64,000 nucleotides of DNA, taken from NCBI GenBank assembly GCA_002224055.1, contig AZLU01000016.1:1-64000 (forward strand), given 5' to 3'. Both the position numbers and the translations under genes were made by a program. Position 1 is the stretch's first letter, and the number at the start of each line of letters is the position of its first letter. The notes under the pieces are model-generated. The model had not been told where the DNA came from. It saw only the letters and a program-made list of their open reading frames with translations, and ran no database searches. Positions 1-11,610 of the stretch are shown piece by piece. This stretch comes from Pezizomycotina sp. ARF18. Its lineage: Eukaryota; Ascomycota.

Positions 1-132
1 TACTACTTTTCCAGGCGCTGTCAATCGAGCACCCCGCATCGCGTTCGTCTGCATGATCCCTAGCACAATCGATGGTAATTCCGTGCGTCGGCAGTCGACG
101 GCGGTCCAGTCCGAGAGGCGGACCCGTCTAAA

Positions 133-462
133 TCAGGGCTGAAGGTGGAGAACGTCGCAAGACGTTGCATCAGCGCAGTCGATGCCGGGGGGTCGCGCAA
201 TGTGTTCGTGCCTTGGTTCCCGTACTTCATTGGGCACTTCATCTATTACCTCTTTCCATCCTTCGTGGAGTGGAGAGCTCGCGTCAAGTACCATTACCCC
301 TAAACACAAAAAGAAACAGAGGGCAAGATACGGCATGAATACCAAATAGCCTTCCTGTAGCCGTGACCTACCTGCTTGTTTTGTTCTGAAGTTATTGACG
401 GACAAATGCATGCCGATATGGGTACTGTCGTGTTCGAAAGACTCAATGTCACTTTTCACCAT
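133..462 (-). CDS. Doubtful small gene, product unknown
   Basis: An open frame starts with ATG at 462 and runs to a stop at 133. A 72-nt stretch at 300-371 has a GTAGGT donor and a TTTAG acceptor and keeps the frame, so it may be an intron. With it removed the product would be about 85 residues, rich in Glu and His near its end. The hydrophobic stretch seen in the unspliced translation lies inside this putative intron, so it should not be taken as a membrane segment. A CTGAT...TTTAG sequence just past the stop would also allow a further exon toward position 1, so the gene may continue off the left edge. I do not recognise a family. Confidence 0.22.
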   Translation of the reverse strand: MVKSDIESFEHDSTHIGMHLSVNNFRTKQAGRSRLQEGYLVFMPYLALCFFLCLGVMVLDASSPLHEGWKEVIDEVPNEVREPRHEHIARPPGIDCADATSCDVLHLQP

Positions 463-479
463 GTTAAAAAAGAAAAATA

Positions 480-1620
480 AAGAAACCTTAAATATTATTA
501 GTACAGTACCGATCGTGATAAAAACATGTCATGATATCTATGACGATTAATGCACCCCCGTACCAATTTTCCGTTTCAAAAGCACGATAGCACTATGCTA
601 AGCTTTAAATGAGGAGATTGACAGTTTTACCAACTTTAAGCAATGCTAAAGAAACAATATATTTAATGTTTTTCGGCCACTAATAAGATTTAACCCTCCA
701 CGTTACTATAACAAGAGCAAGGCTATCTTGGTCACGGTATTACTTTTTGATTTCATTTCGAATTAAGGGTCCGAGATTGGTTAATGCTTTACCAAGACGT
801 CTATTACTTAATCTCTCTTGTAAATACTCTGAGAAGGGCTATAATAGAATCTACCTTCCTCACGACTCCCAAGGTTTAAGGGTCTTTTTGAGGGCCGCCT
901 TGCATGAAATGGCATTATATAATTAATTCAACGGGTCTTCAAAGAATGTTAATGCCGCTATCGATAGGAAATTAAATCTTTCCCTCAATTATCTCCACTT
1001 TTCAGAGGGTTTCATGACTTCTTGTAGCTTCCACGTGGAAGAAGATGATGCGATGCTGGTACCTGTGTTAACATGGTTTAACATCAGTACGTTAAATAAC
1101 CGCTTGAATCATGGCTATTCATCACTTGCTCGGCCTCTCAGATCCTCCCGACCGAACCGGTGCATCTTCACCTACCATGATGGAGAGAGTACGCACGAAA
1201 GAAACGAAAACTTTACGGTAAACATCATGTCTCGTGCGAAGCGTTTACAAATAAAGACTCTCGAATATTCTATCAAGACTACGATAAAGTATCCTCGCAT
1301 TCCAGCCTTTCGATTCTAATCTTCATCTGCATCGCAACAACGTTTCTGCTTGGGCCCTTTATTTTATTGCCTTTGCTTTCCAAGTGATTCCTTCCCCTTA
1401 AGAGATCGCATTCTCTCTCAAACACAATCGTTACTTAATATTTTCGTTTTTCTTTCTGTATCAACGAGTTAGTTACGTTAAATATTCATTGTAGTAATCG
1501 TTTAAGTGGCTTAATATTCAATCCTCAATCACAATAGTACGAATGAGTTTTACATTGCGGACGAGACGGCGGCGGCAATATAGGCGCTCACCGCCTCGTA
1601 TACCAGAGGGAACGTCAATA
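480..1620. other. AT-rich intergenic stretch, nothing supported
   Basis: No convincing exon, RNA gene or repeat was found. A 101-codon open frame at 1014-1319 has no family signal and a composition like its surroundings. Confidence 0.4.
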
Positions 1621-1978
1621 ATGGGCGACCCGCAGATTTACATATATGGTATCGTCTCCCACTACGGTGATTGGGGGTTTAACAAACTCCCGCGACGGGT
1701 TCGCCGCTGAGGCTAAAATTTCTCAAATGCACGATAAGATGATCTCCGCCACGGAGGACAACTGTATGCTTTTCTGGAAATCGACTACAAAATGGGAGGG
1801 AGAAGAAATCCCTTCCGTCCACCGTTTCCTCTTCGAAGAGGTCAAGAAAGCCGCCCTATTCACGCTCGAGAACGTTCCAGATTACGCTGCTCGGATGAAA
1901 AACGACCTCTGGAAATTGCGACGCCGACCGGAAGGGCTAAAGTTAACTATGTGGGCAAACCCCCAGTCCGTAGAATAG
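1621..1978 (+). CDS. Possible unknown protein, frame uncertain
   Basis: An ATG at 1621 opens a 29-codon frame (starting MGDPQIYIYG, with HYGDWGFNK) that looks coding. A second overlapping frame at 1646-1978 gives an amphipathic, helix-like stretch rich in Lys, Glu and Trp, ending near a run of basic residues. The two could be one protein joined by a frame slip of the kind seen in other genes here, or by an unseen intron. No family is recognised. A third open frame at 2202-2465 may be a continuation, but nothing ties it to the first two. Confidence 0.2.
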
Positions 1979-2653
1979 GCAAGTTTCCGTCTGCTCCCAA
2001 CTTCCTTCTCTTTCAACGCAGTAATATATATTCTAATTTCATCAAACTAGGCGATCCCCTTCGATTGGAATAGTATGGAAATTATCGAGCAGGGATTCCC
2101 TCGTCTCTGGGTCTTTTTTCCACCGCAACCTTGCCCAGCGTAATCAAATTCTTCTAAAACATCGCCGGTATTTCCGTGCAGCGACCGCTTTTCAAGCATG
2201 ATTGAGGCAAAATAGGTCCCCAGACCGAAGGGTTGGCCCGCGTACGGATTGGCTGATCCTTTGGCGCATCTCCAAGGCTGCTGGTGTCCAACCATGGCAG
2301 AATTGGGCATTGCATGACAAGGTAGATCTCGATGCGTGTATTTGGGTGACTGGAGGCTCGAGAATTGGGGTTATCAATTTCCCGATTACACTTATCGCCA
2401 TATCCTGCTTAATAACGATCGAGGCTGGTGTAATGAGAGGAATCAAAGACAGCCTGTTCATTTGAGGTTGCTTGGATACTGAAAATGAATCGGCGCTTAA
2501 CAAAAGCTATACTCATACAAATGGAAATGAGCACGAAGTTGCTCAGCTACCCAAAAAGAAAAATAGACAAGCCCTTCTCAAGTTATATATACTAATTTTT
2601 GGATGATGAGTTTCTCTAGTGAGCGATATCGAAGATAAACAATAGAAATAACA

Positions 2654-4619
2654 CTATATCTGGTAGTGTTGACCATTCTCGTGAACATTAATCTTCATAT
2701 CATCAATAGCCACCTCGTTATATTGTCCAGAAATTTGCGGCAGGGGAGATATCATAGCATCCGAACGCATTTCCACTTCCGTATGATGATCAACTCTCAC
2801 TGTGATCCCATCCATGGATATGCGCAAGCATCGCCCTTGCACCTCCCTGCACTGATTTCGTCGTCCTTTCTCCCATTTCTCCCGACCAAATAGAATCTCC
2901 ATAGAGCGTAGAAGACCTCCAAGTTTGAATACTTAGTCGGTCGCGACAATGTTTGTCTATGTCTGCACGTTGTACACCTTGTCCCTCGAGGCTGTTCAGC
3001 TTGCTGCGTTTCAGCGTCGGTGCTGGTCACCCAATGAAGCACGATGGCTGAGAATACAACTATATGCAAGGACTTTCCTTGTAAGTTACCGGTCAACAAG
3101 TATTCCTAGATCGACCTTACCGTCAGCATTGCAGCAGGCAAAGCATAGCCAGCCTGGTTCGTGTCCCCTCATGATAATCATAGTCGTTAGGTTACTACAA
3201 ATAAACTCGTTACAGTATTAGCGCTGGTGATCTCGCAGCAGAGGGACAGGTTCTTCAACTCACGCGATACTAGAGGCTAGAGTTGCAACACTCCCTAAAA
3301 AGGTCCTTTTTGCGATATCGCGCAATCGAGGGTTGCGGTGGTCGAGCGTGTACGATCCTATATACAGAAATCAGATTATAAACATCATATGCACTCTCCC
3401 TCGCGTCTAAGGTGTATGGTTAATATACCAATAAGAGGAGTAAGAAAGAGAGAAGTCAGATAGATCTGTCGGAACGACTTCGGTTAGCTATATATATCTA
3501 GGGAGACAACGGCAGCGTGAAGCAAGGCACAAATGCAAATGGCATATCATTCACATTGATTCCGGCGTCAAAGGTCAATAACGGAATATTTGCGGCAAGC
3601 TTTATGCCGATGAGACACTGGCGCTGTTGGTTCAAAGACGCGACGCGGCTGTCAACTTGTTAACTGTGTACGAAGAGAATAACAGTCGTGCATGAGGAGC
3701 AAGGACTCACAAGATAAACATCAGGCAGATCACTATACCATAAGGGACTTTGCAAGATGTTAGAGGGCATTTGGAGATCCTAGGGTATTTTTTATGAACG
3801 TACGGATCATGCCAAGGGTGTTGAACAGATATAGCTTGTCTGCGCGGCGGGCGCGTTTGTGCTTTGACCGAATTATATACTGAGGTGATATCGGTCACGA
3901 TTTCAGCCTTTCCAGGTTTAGGAAGCTGGCTATGTGTAAACTTACCACTTTCTCAACAAGAAAAAAGTATATCAACTGAGGAGTCATATTAGTTCCTCTT
4001 CTAGTCACTAGAAAAGGGTCGAGGAAGGTTTTACAATCTATTCCGCATTTCACAATTATTAGTGACCGTTTTTCCCGAGAGCTGATTCAAATGAAACCGC
4101 TTACCTTAGTTGATAGGTAGAAGACGAGGCAAAGAAGAATTGCGGCCCCGCAGACAACATCTGAGCTACCAAGTCCAAAGCCCGTTTGAAGGATTGTCGA
4201 AGAGAAGACGAACAGCCATGAATCGATATAAATTCCTAAGATCACTACGAAACGAATACGTCAACGTCAAAATGCTTTCCACGCTCTACCGCTATTCAAA
4301 GAGAAGTGAGGTTCCGAGCCGCTTACACCATCTAGAAAGCGGGACCTCGCGCCAAGGTCGAGCGCTATTTGTTCTCCGTGCTAGCCAATCAGCATAAGTT
4401 TGAGCGTTTCCTGAGCGATGTCTCTCGATTTACTCACAAAAGCAGAATGAGATGATAGAAACCGCGCTCATAGACTGGAAGAGTTCAGTTAGGATCATAA
4501 AATAGATACATTCTCTTGGACCAGAAAAGGGCGAGACTCACGAGCACCGTCGAGACAACATATGCCCCTTTAGGCTCTTTGACGTTGTTGAGAGATAAGT
4601 CTCGTGGATTGACTGCCAT
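2654..4619 (-). CDS. Multi-exon fungal integral membrane protein, seven-helix type
   Basis: A minus-strand gene built from many short exons, none making a long ORF. The proposed start at 4619 begins MAVNPRDLSLNNVKEPKGAY, followed by a GTGAGT donor. Recognisable pieces in order: a helix pair around 4104-4236 containing LQTGFGLGSSDVVCGAA and ILLCLVFYLSTK before a GTAAGC donor; TPQLIYFFLVEKV near 3960; a cytosolic loop ending in HPWHDP near 3810; another helix (YGIVICLMFIL) near 3720; a loop including NQQRQCLIGIK and IPLLTFDAGINV near 3550-3620; and HWVTSTDAETQQAEQPRGT near 3000-3050. This order matches a family of fungal plasma-membrane proteins with GPCR-like topology whose ligand is unknown. 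A variable polar tail probably runs to 2654. Exon joins are inferred and some frames slip. An ATG at 5025 (MDTYSGKEEK) may be an alternative upstream start or a separate short ORF. Confidence 0.55.
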
Positions 4620-4883
4620 CGCATCTTTCCCAAGCTTAAGCTGAGTTCGTTATCCTGTAGGTTTTGGCGGCCAAATACAGTAGATGCTATACCGCTTTTG
4701 ACAACGCCTGAGATGACGAATATCTGATCTCCAATATTTTTGTTATACAAAGCAATCGAGGCCAAGGTTGTTTTTCCGATGTCGATCTTTTCTTCCTCCT
4801 CTTCTTCGCAGCCCCCTTTATAGGATCCAGTTTTTGTTGGTTCACGCCAAAAGAGTTCCCCCCACCACACCATTTTTTTCAAC

Positions 4884-5511
4884 TGCCTCGACCCAGTTTT
4901 TACTCTGCGCAGGCTGCAGTGGCGTCGCCTTCCTTCGCGAAGGGGTCGATATGATTCGCTCGGCTGCTGGCTTCGCGCAAGCCACAGGTTCTTTCCTTTT
5001 CTTCTTTACCCGAATACGTATCCATGGTTTCCGCAACTTCACCACGAAGAATTTGCAGGAGACTATTATCAAGGCGTGTTAGTCGAGTCCCTGCTGGTTC
5101 ACACTTGCTCTCCGGGAGAAGCGCACAGGCGTCCCGTAGCCTGCAATATCACAATATCCATTCAAACACACTAAATAATTTTGAGTTTTGAGACCCAAGT
5201 ACACCTTAGCAGAAGAAAGTACACCGTAGCAGAAGAACAAATAATGAGAAGTCGGCAATTCGACCCCGACATCCGGCGTTAACCAATCCTGGCGCTCCTC
5301 ATCATTGATGGCCCCACCACCGGTCTTGGTGAGGCGTAAAAGTTAGTTTTCCCCTCTCCTTCTCCTTCCCCTGTTACAATGCCCAATTTCCCCTTTTATC
5401 AGGCAATAGGTTCGTTTTATTCTCTTTCTTCCATTGTTCTCGAAGATTTCGATTCATCCGACCTCAAGTTCTTCAACTGTATTTATAAGTTCTTCTTTTA
5501 TATGCGACAAA
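4884..5511. other. Intergenic stretch between divergent genes
   Basis: Apart from the short minus ORF starting at 5025 (starts MDTYSGKEEK, Glu/Lys rich, about 40 codons), nothing is supported. The stretch should hold the promoters of the membrane protein (minus) and the methyltransferase (plus). An 11-base motif (gtacaccttagcag / gtacaccgtagcag) is repeated in tandem at about 5199-5232. Confidence 0.35.
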
Positions 5512-8500
5512 ATGGGTCCTCCGGACGTCATTCAACACCCAGCGTTGGAAGCCGAGACACCGGAAGATGTCAGTCGTCCTTTGCCCCCCTTTGCCGTCAC
5601 ACTCATTAACCGAAATCACTTGTATAGTCCGGCGCGTCTGATCTGGAATCAATCTACGACAGCGAAAGGTAAGACTACCTTGGTTACCACGATTGTTCTA
5701 GGATCGTAGCACCGTAAAAGCTTATCATGGAATCGGTACAGCGGGAGTTCACGGATACCCTGGCGTCCTACGCGACAAGTACGCGCCTCCTGCATCACAC
5801 CTTTGCCTTAAACCACGTCCATCTGACCCGGAAAAACCAAATTCAACAAACAGGATATACCTACCTCGGAGGTCGTAAATTCGACGCTGAAGCGAAACAC
5901 ATTGCTTCGAATGATGAGGCATGGAAATAACATGTCTGCGCACGGCTGCCTCACCTAGCGGTTACATGTATTTCAACCCCATCCAATTCATTCTTTGAGA
6001 CTAATCATTCTGCGTTTTTGCCCCTAGATCCAACAAGACACACTTGATTTATTGTATGGCCCTCCTCCAAAACCTGAGGGATCGCGCTCGCTGATTGAAG
6101 GCGTCTAGTCACGACATCTATTTCAAGGTTCTGGGCAACAAGCTATTTCTCGCGCCAATAGGCGAGAAACCACAGGTTAGCGGCCCAATTTCAGTATGTT
6201 ATGTATATTAACATATTTATCATTCAAGAGGGTTTTGGATTGCGGTACAGGGACAGGTGAGAATCTCATGACGGCGTATAACTGCGTACACTGGAAGAGA
6301 AATATGGTAAAAACTTATCGCCCTTCTCTTTTATATAGGAATATGGGCTGTAGACTTCGCGAACTCGGTTAGTTCTCCCCTCCTCACTTTACACACTATC
6401 AATGTACAGGTGGTAACCAACGTATAGTGTATAAACTTTAACTCTAAGTTAAGATATCATTAGAACCCCTAAAATTCTTAAAATTATAGTAAATAATAGA
6501 TATTAATATAAATAATTAAATATAATATTTTAAAAATATAATACGGCCCCTTTATTATTAATATTACGATTTAAAAATAATATATAAAATAAAATATATT
6601 AAAATTTATAATATTAATAGCTTTAGCCTCTAATATAAAGCTTAACTTAGCTTCTTAAATACTTTCTCTTAATTAATATAGTAGGCTAATATTAAAGATA
6701 ATATTATATTTCTTATAAAAGAGTCTCTATATAAGCTTTATCGCGTACTAGTTACCCGGTTCCTTTTATTTTACTTTAAAACGTATTTCTATTAGATCTA
6801 TCTATAAAATTCTTAAAGAACTAACTAACTTTAATTAGATTATACCGAAATAATATAATTCTTAACTTAAATAAGTTAGATCTAACTCCGCACTATCGCT
6901 TTTTAGTATCGCTTTATTATTTTTTAATAAAATTACTCGTCTTAATAATTAAGATCTTACCTAACCCTATATATCTAAATTAATAATTTAATAAGAACTT
7001 TATAAAATAGGAATTTTTTAACGTCGAGCCTATTATAGCGTCTTTATTAAGTAAAATTACCGCGATAAAAGAATTAAATATATTTAAAATAATAAAAATA
7101 TAGACTTTAATAATAGAATTTATATTAACGAAGCTTTATTTTATTTTATTTCAAGTAATAAAGTATACCGTATCTAGAGTTATTTAGAGATAGCTTATAA
7201 GCTAAAAAATATATTTACTATTTTTAGAAGTAGCCGCTTTAGTTTAATAATATAGGGTAGAATTATAATTAATAATAAGAGTAAATTAGTTATCTTTTTT
7301 AAAGATAAAATTATAAGCGTCGTCTATAAGTAGGAAATTTTAAGAAACGGCTTAAAAAGGTTTATTATAAAATTAAAGCGTCGCTACTTTAATTAAAATT
7401 AGTTTATTGTTAAAGATAATATAATAGTTTATAGTAAGAAAAAGTTAGTAAAATTAAAATCTAATCTTAGTATAAAATAGTAGAACTACTTCGCCTACTT
7501 ATCTAATTTAAACTATATAGAAAACGTCTAGGCCTTAATAAAGGAACGTCTTAATATATTACCGCGTAAGGCGACTAGTAAAAGGAGCTTAGGAGCTAGG
7601 TATAGTAGCTATAGGATAAATTTAAAGCTAGAGATTTTAATCCTTTTATTAGGTCGATATAAAGCCGGTTAATAGCTATTATTTATTAACGTAGATACCC
7701 TATAAAATATTAAATTTTAGGAGCTTTATATATAAAAAAATAATATATTTAATTATTTATTAATTATATAATAGTAGGCTATTATTTTATTATAATTTTG
7801 AGAATTTTAGGGGTTCTGACGATATCCTAACTTAAAGTTAAAGTTTGTATACTATACGTTGGTTACCACCTGTACTAACACCTGTATTTATTCTATGAGT
7901 ATCCCTCGGCCGCCGTTGTTGATAATGGTACGTATAACTCTCTTGAATGCCGGTCTCGCTCGCACTTCCTTCGAGCCCTGAGACTAATATCTTTTTTTCA
8001 ATGTAGACCTCTCGCCCATTTAGCCAAATTGGTAAGCCCAAACTCTTTTTCAACCGTTCCGACAAACCACCGAAAGCAGATAAACTTCGTACACGATCTA
8101 ACTGAAATCATGCCAACAGGGTCCCCGGAAATTGTTCCTTTGAAGTAGACGACTTCAACGAAGAGTGGTCATATACCAAGGAGTCGTTCGATTTCGTTCA
8201 TGCTCGTGCACTCCACGGCAGCGTGAGTGACTGGGGAAAATTCGCAGCTCGCGCCTTCGAGTTCGACACCGTCAGATTCTCCCTTCGACCCCCGTTTGCA
8301 AGCGCTAACTATTTACTCTAGAGTTTTGAAACCGGGGGAAGATGTGGACATTCATTGTGACGATGAAACTCTACCCTAGAAGACACCTATTCGAACTTGG
8401 CTGGAAGATTGTAAAAGAGTCCTGAACGACATGGATCGTGACCCTGTTCCATGCACGGGCCTGAAGAAACATATGACCGATGCCGGGTTTGACATCAATA

Positions 8501-8962
8501 CCTACCGGCTCGAAACTTTCCCCGTCCCAATCAGCACCTGGCCGAAGAAAAAGGAGGACAAGGCAGTCGGTGGTATGATGCTCGTTAACATGCTTCAGGG
8601 GATCGGCAAGTAGCCCTTCTAAGTGTCGAGTATCGGGAGAATTATTTACTAACGCAGACTTGCATTTCAGACGGGTGGAGCGTTTTCCTCTTAACAAAAA
8701 TGTTAGGTGTAAGTGCAGAAATCTTCCCCCTCCATCCTCTTTGAAATAATCCTCACCTCTCAAACCTTGCAGAACTCCCCGGAGCAATATCAAAAACTTC
8801 TTGAGGAATGGAAGCAAGACCTCAAAGCGAAAAAACGGCACAAGTACATGAATGTGTAAGTCATTCCTCCTCTATTATTTATTCCTTTCGGCGAGAGAAT
8901 CTCCCGCTAATGCGATGCTTGCCTCGGTCAGGAATGTTGTATATGCTCAAAAGCCATTGTAA
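5512..8962 (+). pseudogene. LaeA-like SAM-dependent methyltransferase, transposon-bearing and probably decayed
   Basis: This plus-strand gene has about ten short exons and belongs to the fungal LaeA/Velvet-linked methyltransferase family, many of which regulate secondary metabolism. Exon 1 starts at 5512 (MGPPDVIQHP); an intron at 5569-5627 leads to SGASDLESIYDSE. Later pieces are YTYLGGRKF...SNDE, LFLAPIGEKPQ, the SAM-binding motif I RVLDCGTGTGIWAVDFA (exons 6229-6256 and 6339-6367), the acidic post-motif region FEVDDFNEEW, FDFVHARALHGSVSDW, LKPGE, and the C-terminal DGWSVFLLTKMLG. The last exon ends YAQKPL then TAA at 8962. Intron 6368-7899 would be 64 nt without its Tc1 insertion. Two in-frame stops (one in LSPI-stop-PN, one after DDETLP) and loss of the usual Gly-Trp/Tyr-Glu stretch after LKPG argue for a decayed gene. 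The intron at 8606-8670 uses a GC donor. A mis-called sequence could account for part of the damage. Confidence 0.72.
6407..7872 (+). mobile_element. Tc1/mariner DNA transposon, RIP-mutated
   Basis: The element is 1466 bp with about 80-bp terminal inverted repeats (6407-6488 and 7791-7872) that begin CAGGTGGTAACCAACGTATA. It is flanked by a TA duplication (6405-6406 and 7873-7874), the target-site signature of the superfamily. The interior is extremely AT rich with CpA-to-TpA decay on both strands, as left by RIP, so no transposase ORF survives. On the plus strand at about 7511-7556 the translation still reads NYIENV-x-ALIKERL, matching the DDE-domain NPIENVW-x-L-K motif of Tc1 transposases, which gives the orientation. 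The element sits in an intron of the methyltransferase gene. The outer 50 bp or so of each end are much less mutated than the interior. Confidence 0.92.
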
Positions 8963-10014
8963 AGGGAGGATGTTCCCTTCGATGCTTCAGGTAGTATGTG
9001 GTAATCAATGAACATCAACAGTGACAGTAGAAATCGTTTTCTATTTGAAGTTAAGGCTTGAATTACTAGTTTTAATCGAGCCAAATTGCTTAAGCATTCT
9101 TTCTCTGTAGATTTTATGTGTAGATTTTATGCTTTGAGTTGTGTAAAGTGACGGCTTGCTGAGTGTGTATAACTTGAGCTACCTCATTAGCTACCTGAAT
9201 GAAAACAGTACTTGCTGAAGCTAGATTCGCTTCATCCTTATTTCTACCACAGTGGTGGTTATTATTTAGTTATTCCTCAGTAACATTTTGTCATTGTTTT
9301 TAGTAGCCATCAGCGTTATGGCTCGACTTTCTCTCGAAGATGACTCTTGACCGCGCAAGAACCGCCATTGCACAGGGGCGTTCTTCTCGCTCATCAGATA
9401 GCCCAGCTTTACTTGCTCCGCCTCCCAACTTTCGGCAAGAAAAATTCAAGATAAATCAGGCTACGGCCTCTAGATAAAACTAGACCTATATCATGGTACT
9501 TGCCGCATTCCGACTTATACAATTCCTTCGTGCTGGCTTGGCAACCCGGTCTCGGTTCTCCGACTAAGGACGACCGTTCGAACTTCTCATCCGCTCCAAC
9601 CCCCTTTCACAACTTCCGTTCTTTACTGCCCCACACTCCAAATCACCAATGTCAGGACTTCGATCTAGCCATCGCTTATCGGGATCGATGGTTAGACCTC
9701 TGCTGGGCGAACCACTAGGCAAAAGCATTCTCAGGAAGGATCCCTAAAATTGCTGCAATTGGGGTTCCAAGCATAAGCAGGGTTCGGTTTCTCGGATAAA
9801 GTCATGTCATGACACATCTCCTAAAACAGGAAGGCACAGGCATCTACCAGCACTCAGCCTCACTCACGCGTCACGAAAACTCGGCGTAGACCTCGATATA
9901 AAACTGCCGTTATGGAACGGAGTGAGCCTAGGACTACGCGTAATCAGCTGCCTCAATCTTCGATTAACCCGTGGAAAACTACCTCTGTACTGTATAATAA
10001 CCTTACAAAAGAAA
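8963..10014. other. Intergenic, nothing supported
   Basis: No exon-like or RNA-like sequence stands out. A 72-codon open frame at 9500-9718 has no family signal. Confidence 0.4.
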
Positions 10015-11610
10015 ATGGGCTATCTAGAGATTCGCTGCCAGCTTTGCCAGGTCGGTTTCAACATCGGCCGCCTGCGAACTCCTCACGAACCACAAGACCA
10101 AGGGTACGGCTGGCAAGGTACTTACTACAACTCCTCCGAGCCGGAACCCATCTTCCAGACGCGTCAAAGTTGCAAGGACATGAGTCAAGCAGACGAGTGT
10201 CCCTCAGACCACCTCATCGATCCAACCAACAACGAACACCTCGCTAAACAAGGGCAAGTCATCGAAAACATAGGCTACAATGGGTACAACATCTCCAAGG
10301 AGGAGATGGAGGATATAGTTCACGCCATCTGTATCCTGAGGAAGGGGCACATGGAGACGGACGAGGATAAAGATGGAACAGAACCTTATCCCTTCGAAGA
10401 GAATTCGCGGTGCTTCGTACTGGCGTCGCAAAGTATCCGCCCATGGAGATGGATTTGTCAGACATCGAACCCGCAAGATACGGCGTCACCGAGTGCAGTA
10501 TAAACAACTATCTGTCCGACGTCCAGGACCTAAACAATCCTGATGAGCCTGAGAGTATCGCCTGGGGAATACCCATGCATGTAGCATGCTTCGATATTTT
10601 CAAGCTCGCCTGTGAGAACTGGTATGAGGATGGCGAGATAGACATTGACGGTTTATTTCATACAGCCTCCATCGTCGTGAGTCTTCCATATCTGCCCAGC
10701 AAAATTTGATGCGATTTTAACTAACTCTGGTTTTTCGCCTCAGGATGAGAGCGTTGTTGACTACGAGGGCTTCAAGGACGTGAACTACGGCCCCGAGGTC
10801 AGAGGCTGCCAGGAGCAATGGTGGTGGCATGGCGAAGACACGGAGTACCTGGCAGCCCATCCGTTCAAACTCCCTACCTTCCGCGACCGCCTCCTCGAAG
10901 CACTGAAAACCGTCGGAAAGCAACCAACGACAGACTCGACAGATCGAAGAGCACCTCACAGATCAGATCTATTCTCAAAGCTTTCGCAAGAGCTACTCGA
11001 CCAGATTATCCTGCTTCTCCCTGTAGCAGATCTCTGCAATCTCAGGCTTTCGTCACGGGCGTTCACTAATATTCCCGACACATACTTCCGTAACCTCATT
11101 CACGAGGATATGCCGTATCTAGCTCTCAACGACGAGTTGAAGAAAAAATATCACGCTGAGAGCCTCGATGATATGATTACGGCCATCAACGCATCCTGCA
11201 ACAGTGAAGAAAAGGGAGTAGAAGGCGGCACCGTATCTTGGTATTCCGCTTACGCTTCTGTCAAATCGTTGATACCGACTATCAAGGGATTGAAGAACAG
11301 GAGGAGGATCTGGACAGCCGTGGCTGACATTCTTCGCCTCATTCAGCGGGTGAATGAAAGGGCGAGCAAAGAAGGTAATATAGAAGTTAGCAATGGTCAT
11401 CACGCAGAAGATGCAGAAGAGGACGCAGAAGGGAGCGGAGAAGATAGTGGTGAAGAGAGCGGAGAGGAGGACGGTGAAGAGGACGGAGATGAGGACGGTG
11501 AAGAGGACGGAGATGAGGACGAAGAGGAGGCTAGAGAGGAGGACGAGGAAGATAATTCCGACCAGAAAGTCGATGGCAATAAGAGAGAAAATAGCGAAGA
11601 AAACGAGTAA
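10015..11610 (+). CDS. F-box protein with acidic C-terminal tail
   Basis: The start at 10015 gives MGYLEIRCQLC, the typical N-terminus of a large Pezizomycotina F-box family, followed by a Cys/Trp-rich region with NGYNISKEEM. The frame slips at about 10415-10425 (CFV in one frame, TGVAKYPPMEMD in the next, as if one T were missing). An intron at 10677-10743 (GTGAGT...CTCAG, 67 nt) joins SIV to DESVVDYEGF. The F-box lies at about 10975-11060: LSQELLDQIILLLPVADLCN then LRLSSRAF. F-box proteins recruit substrates to SCF ubiquitin ligases through Skp1; the substrate here is unknown. The C-terminal 70 residues are almost all Glu, Asp, Gly and Ser, encoded by a short repeat. The stop at 11610 is firm. 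Confidence 0.8.
11473..11520 (+). repeat. 24-bp tandem repeat in F-box acidic tail
   Basis: Two perfect copies of a 24-base unit (starting ggtgaagaggacggagatga) lie in tandem with degenerate copies on both sides (about 11440-11545). They encode Gly-Glu-Glu-Asp-Gly-Asp-Glu-Asp. Length variation between strains is likely. Confidence 0.8.

Noticed and set aside
1014-1319. 101-codon plus-strand ORF as a gene
   Set aside because: No family signal, no promoter or splice signals, and composition like the non-coding flanks.
6489-7790. Possible independent gene in the AT-rich stretch
   Set aside because: It lies between the inverted repeats of the Tc1 element and is explained by a decayed transposase.
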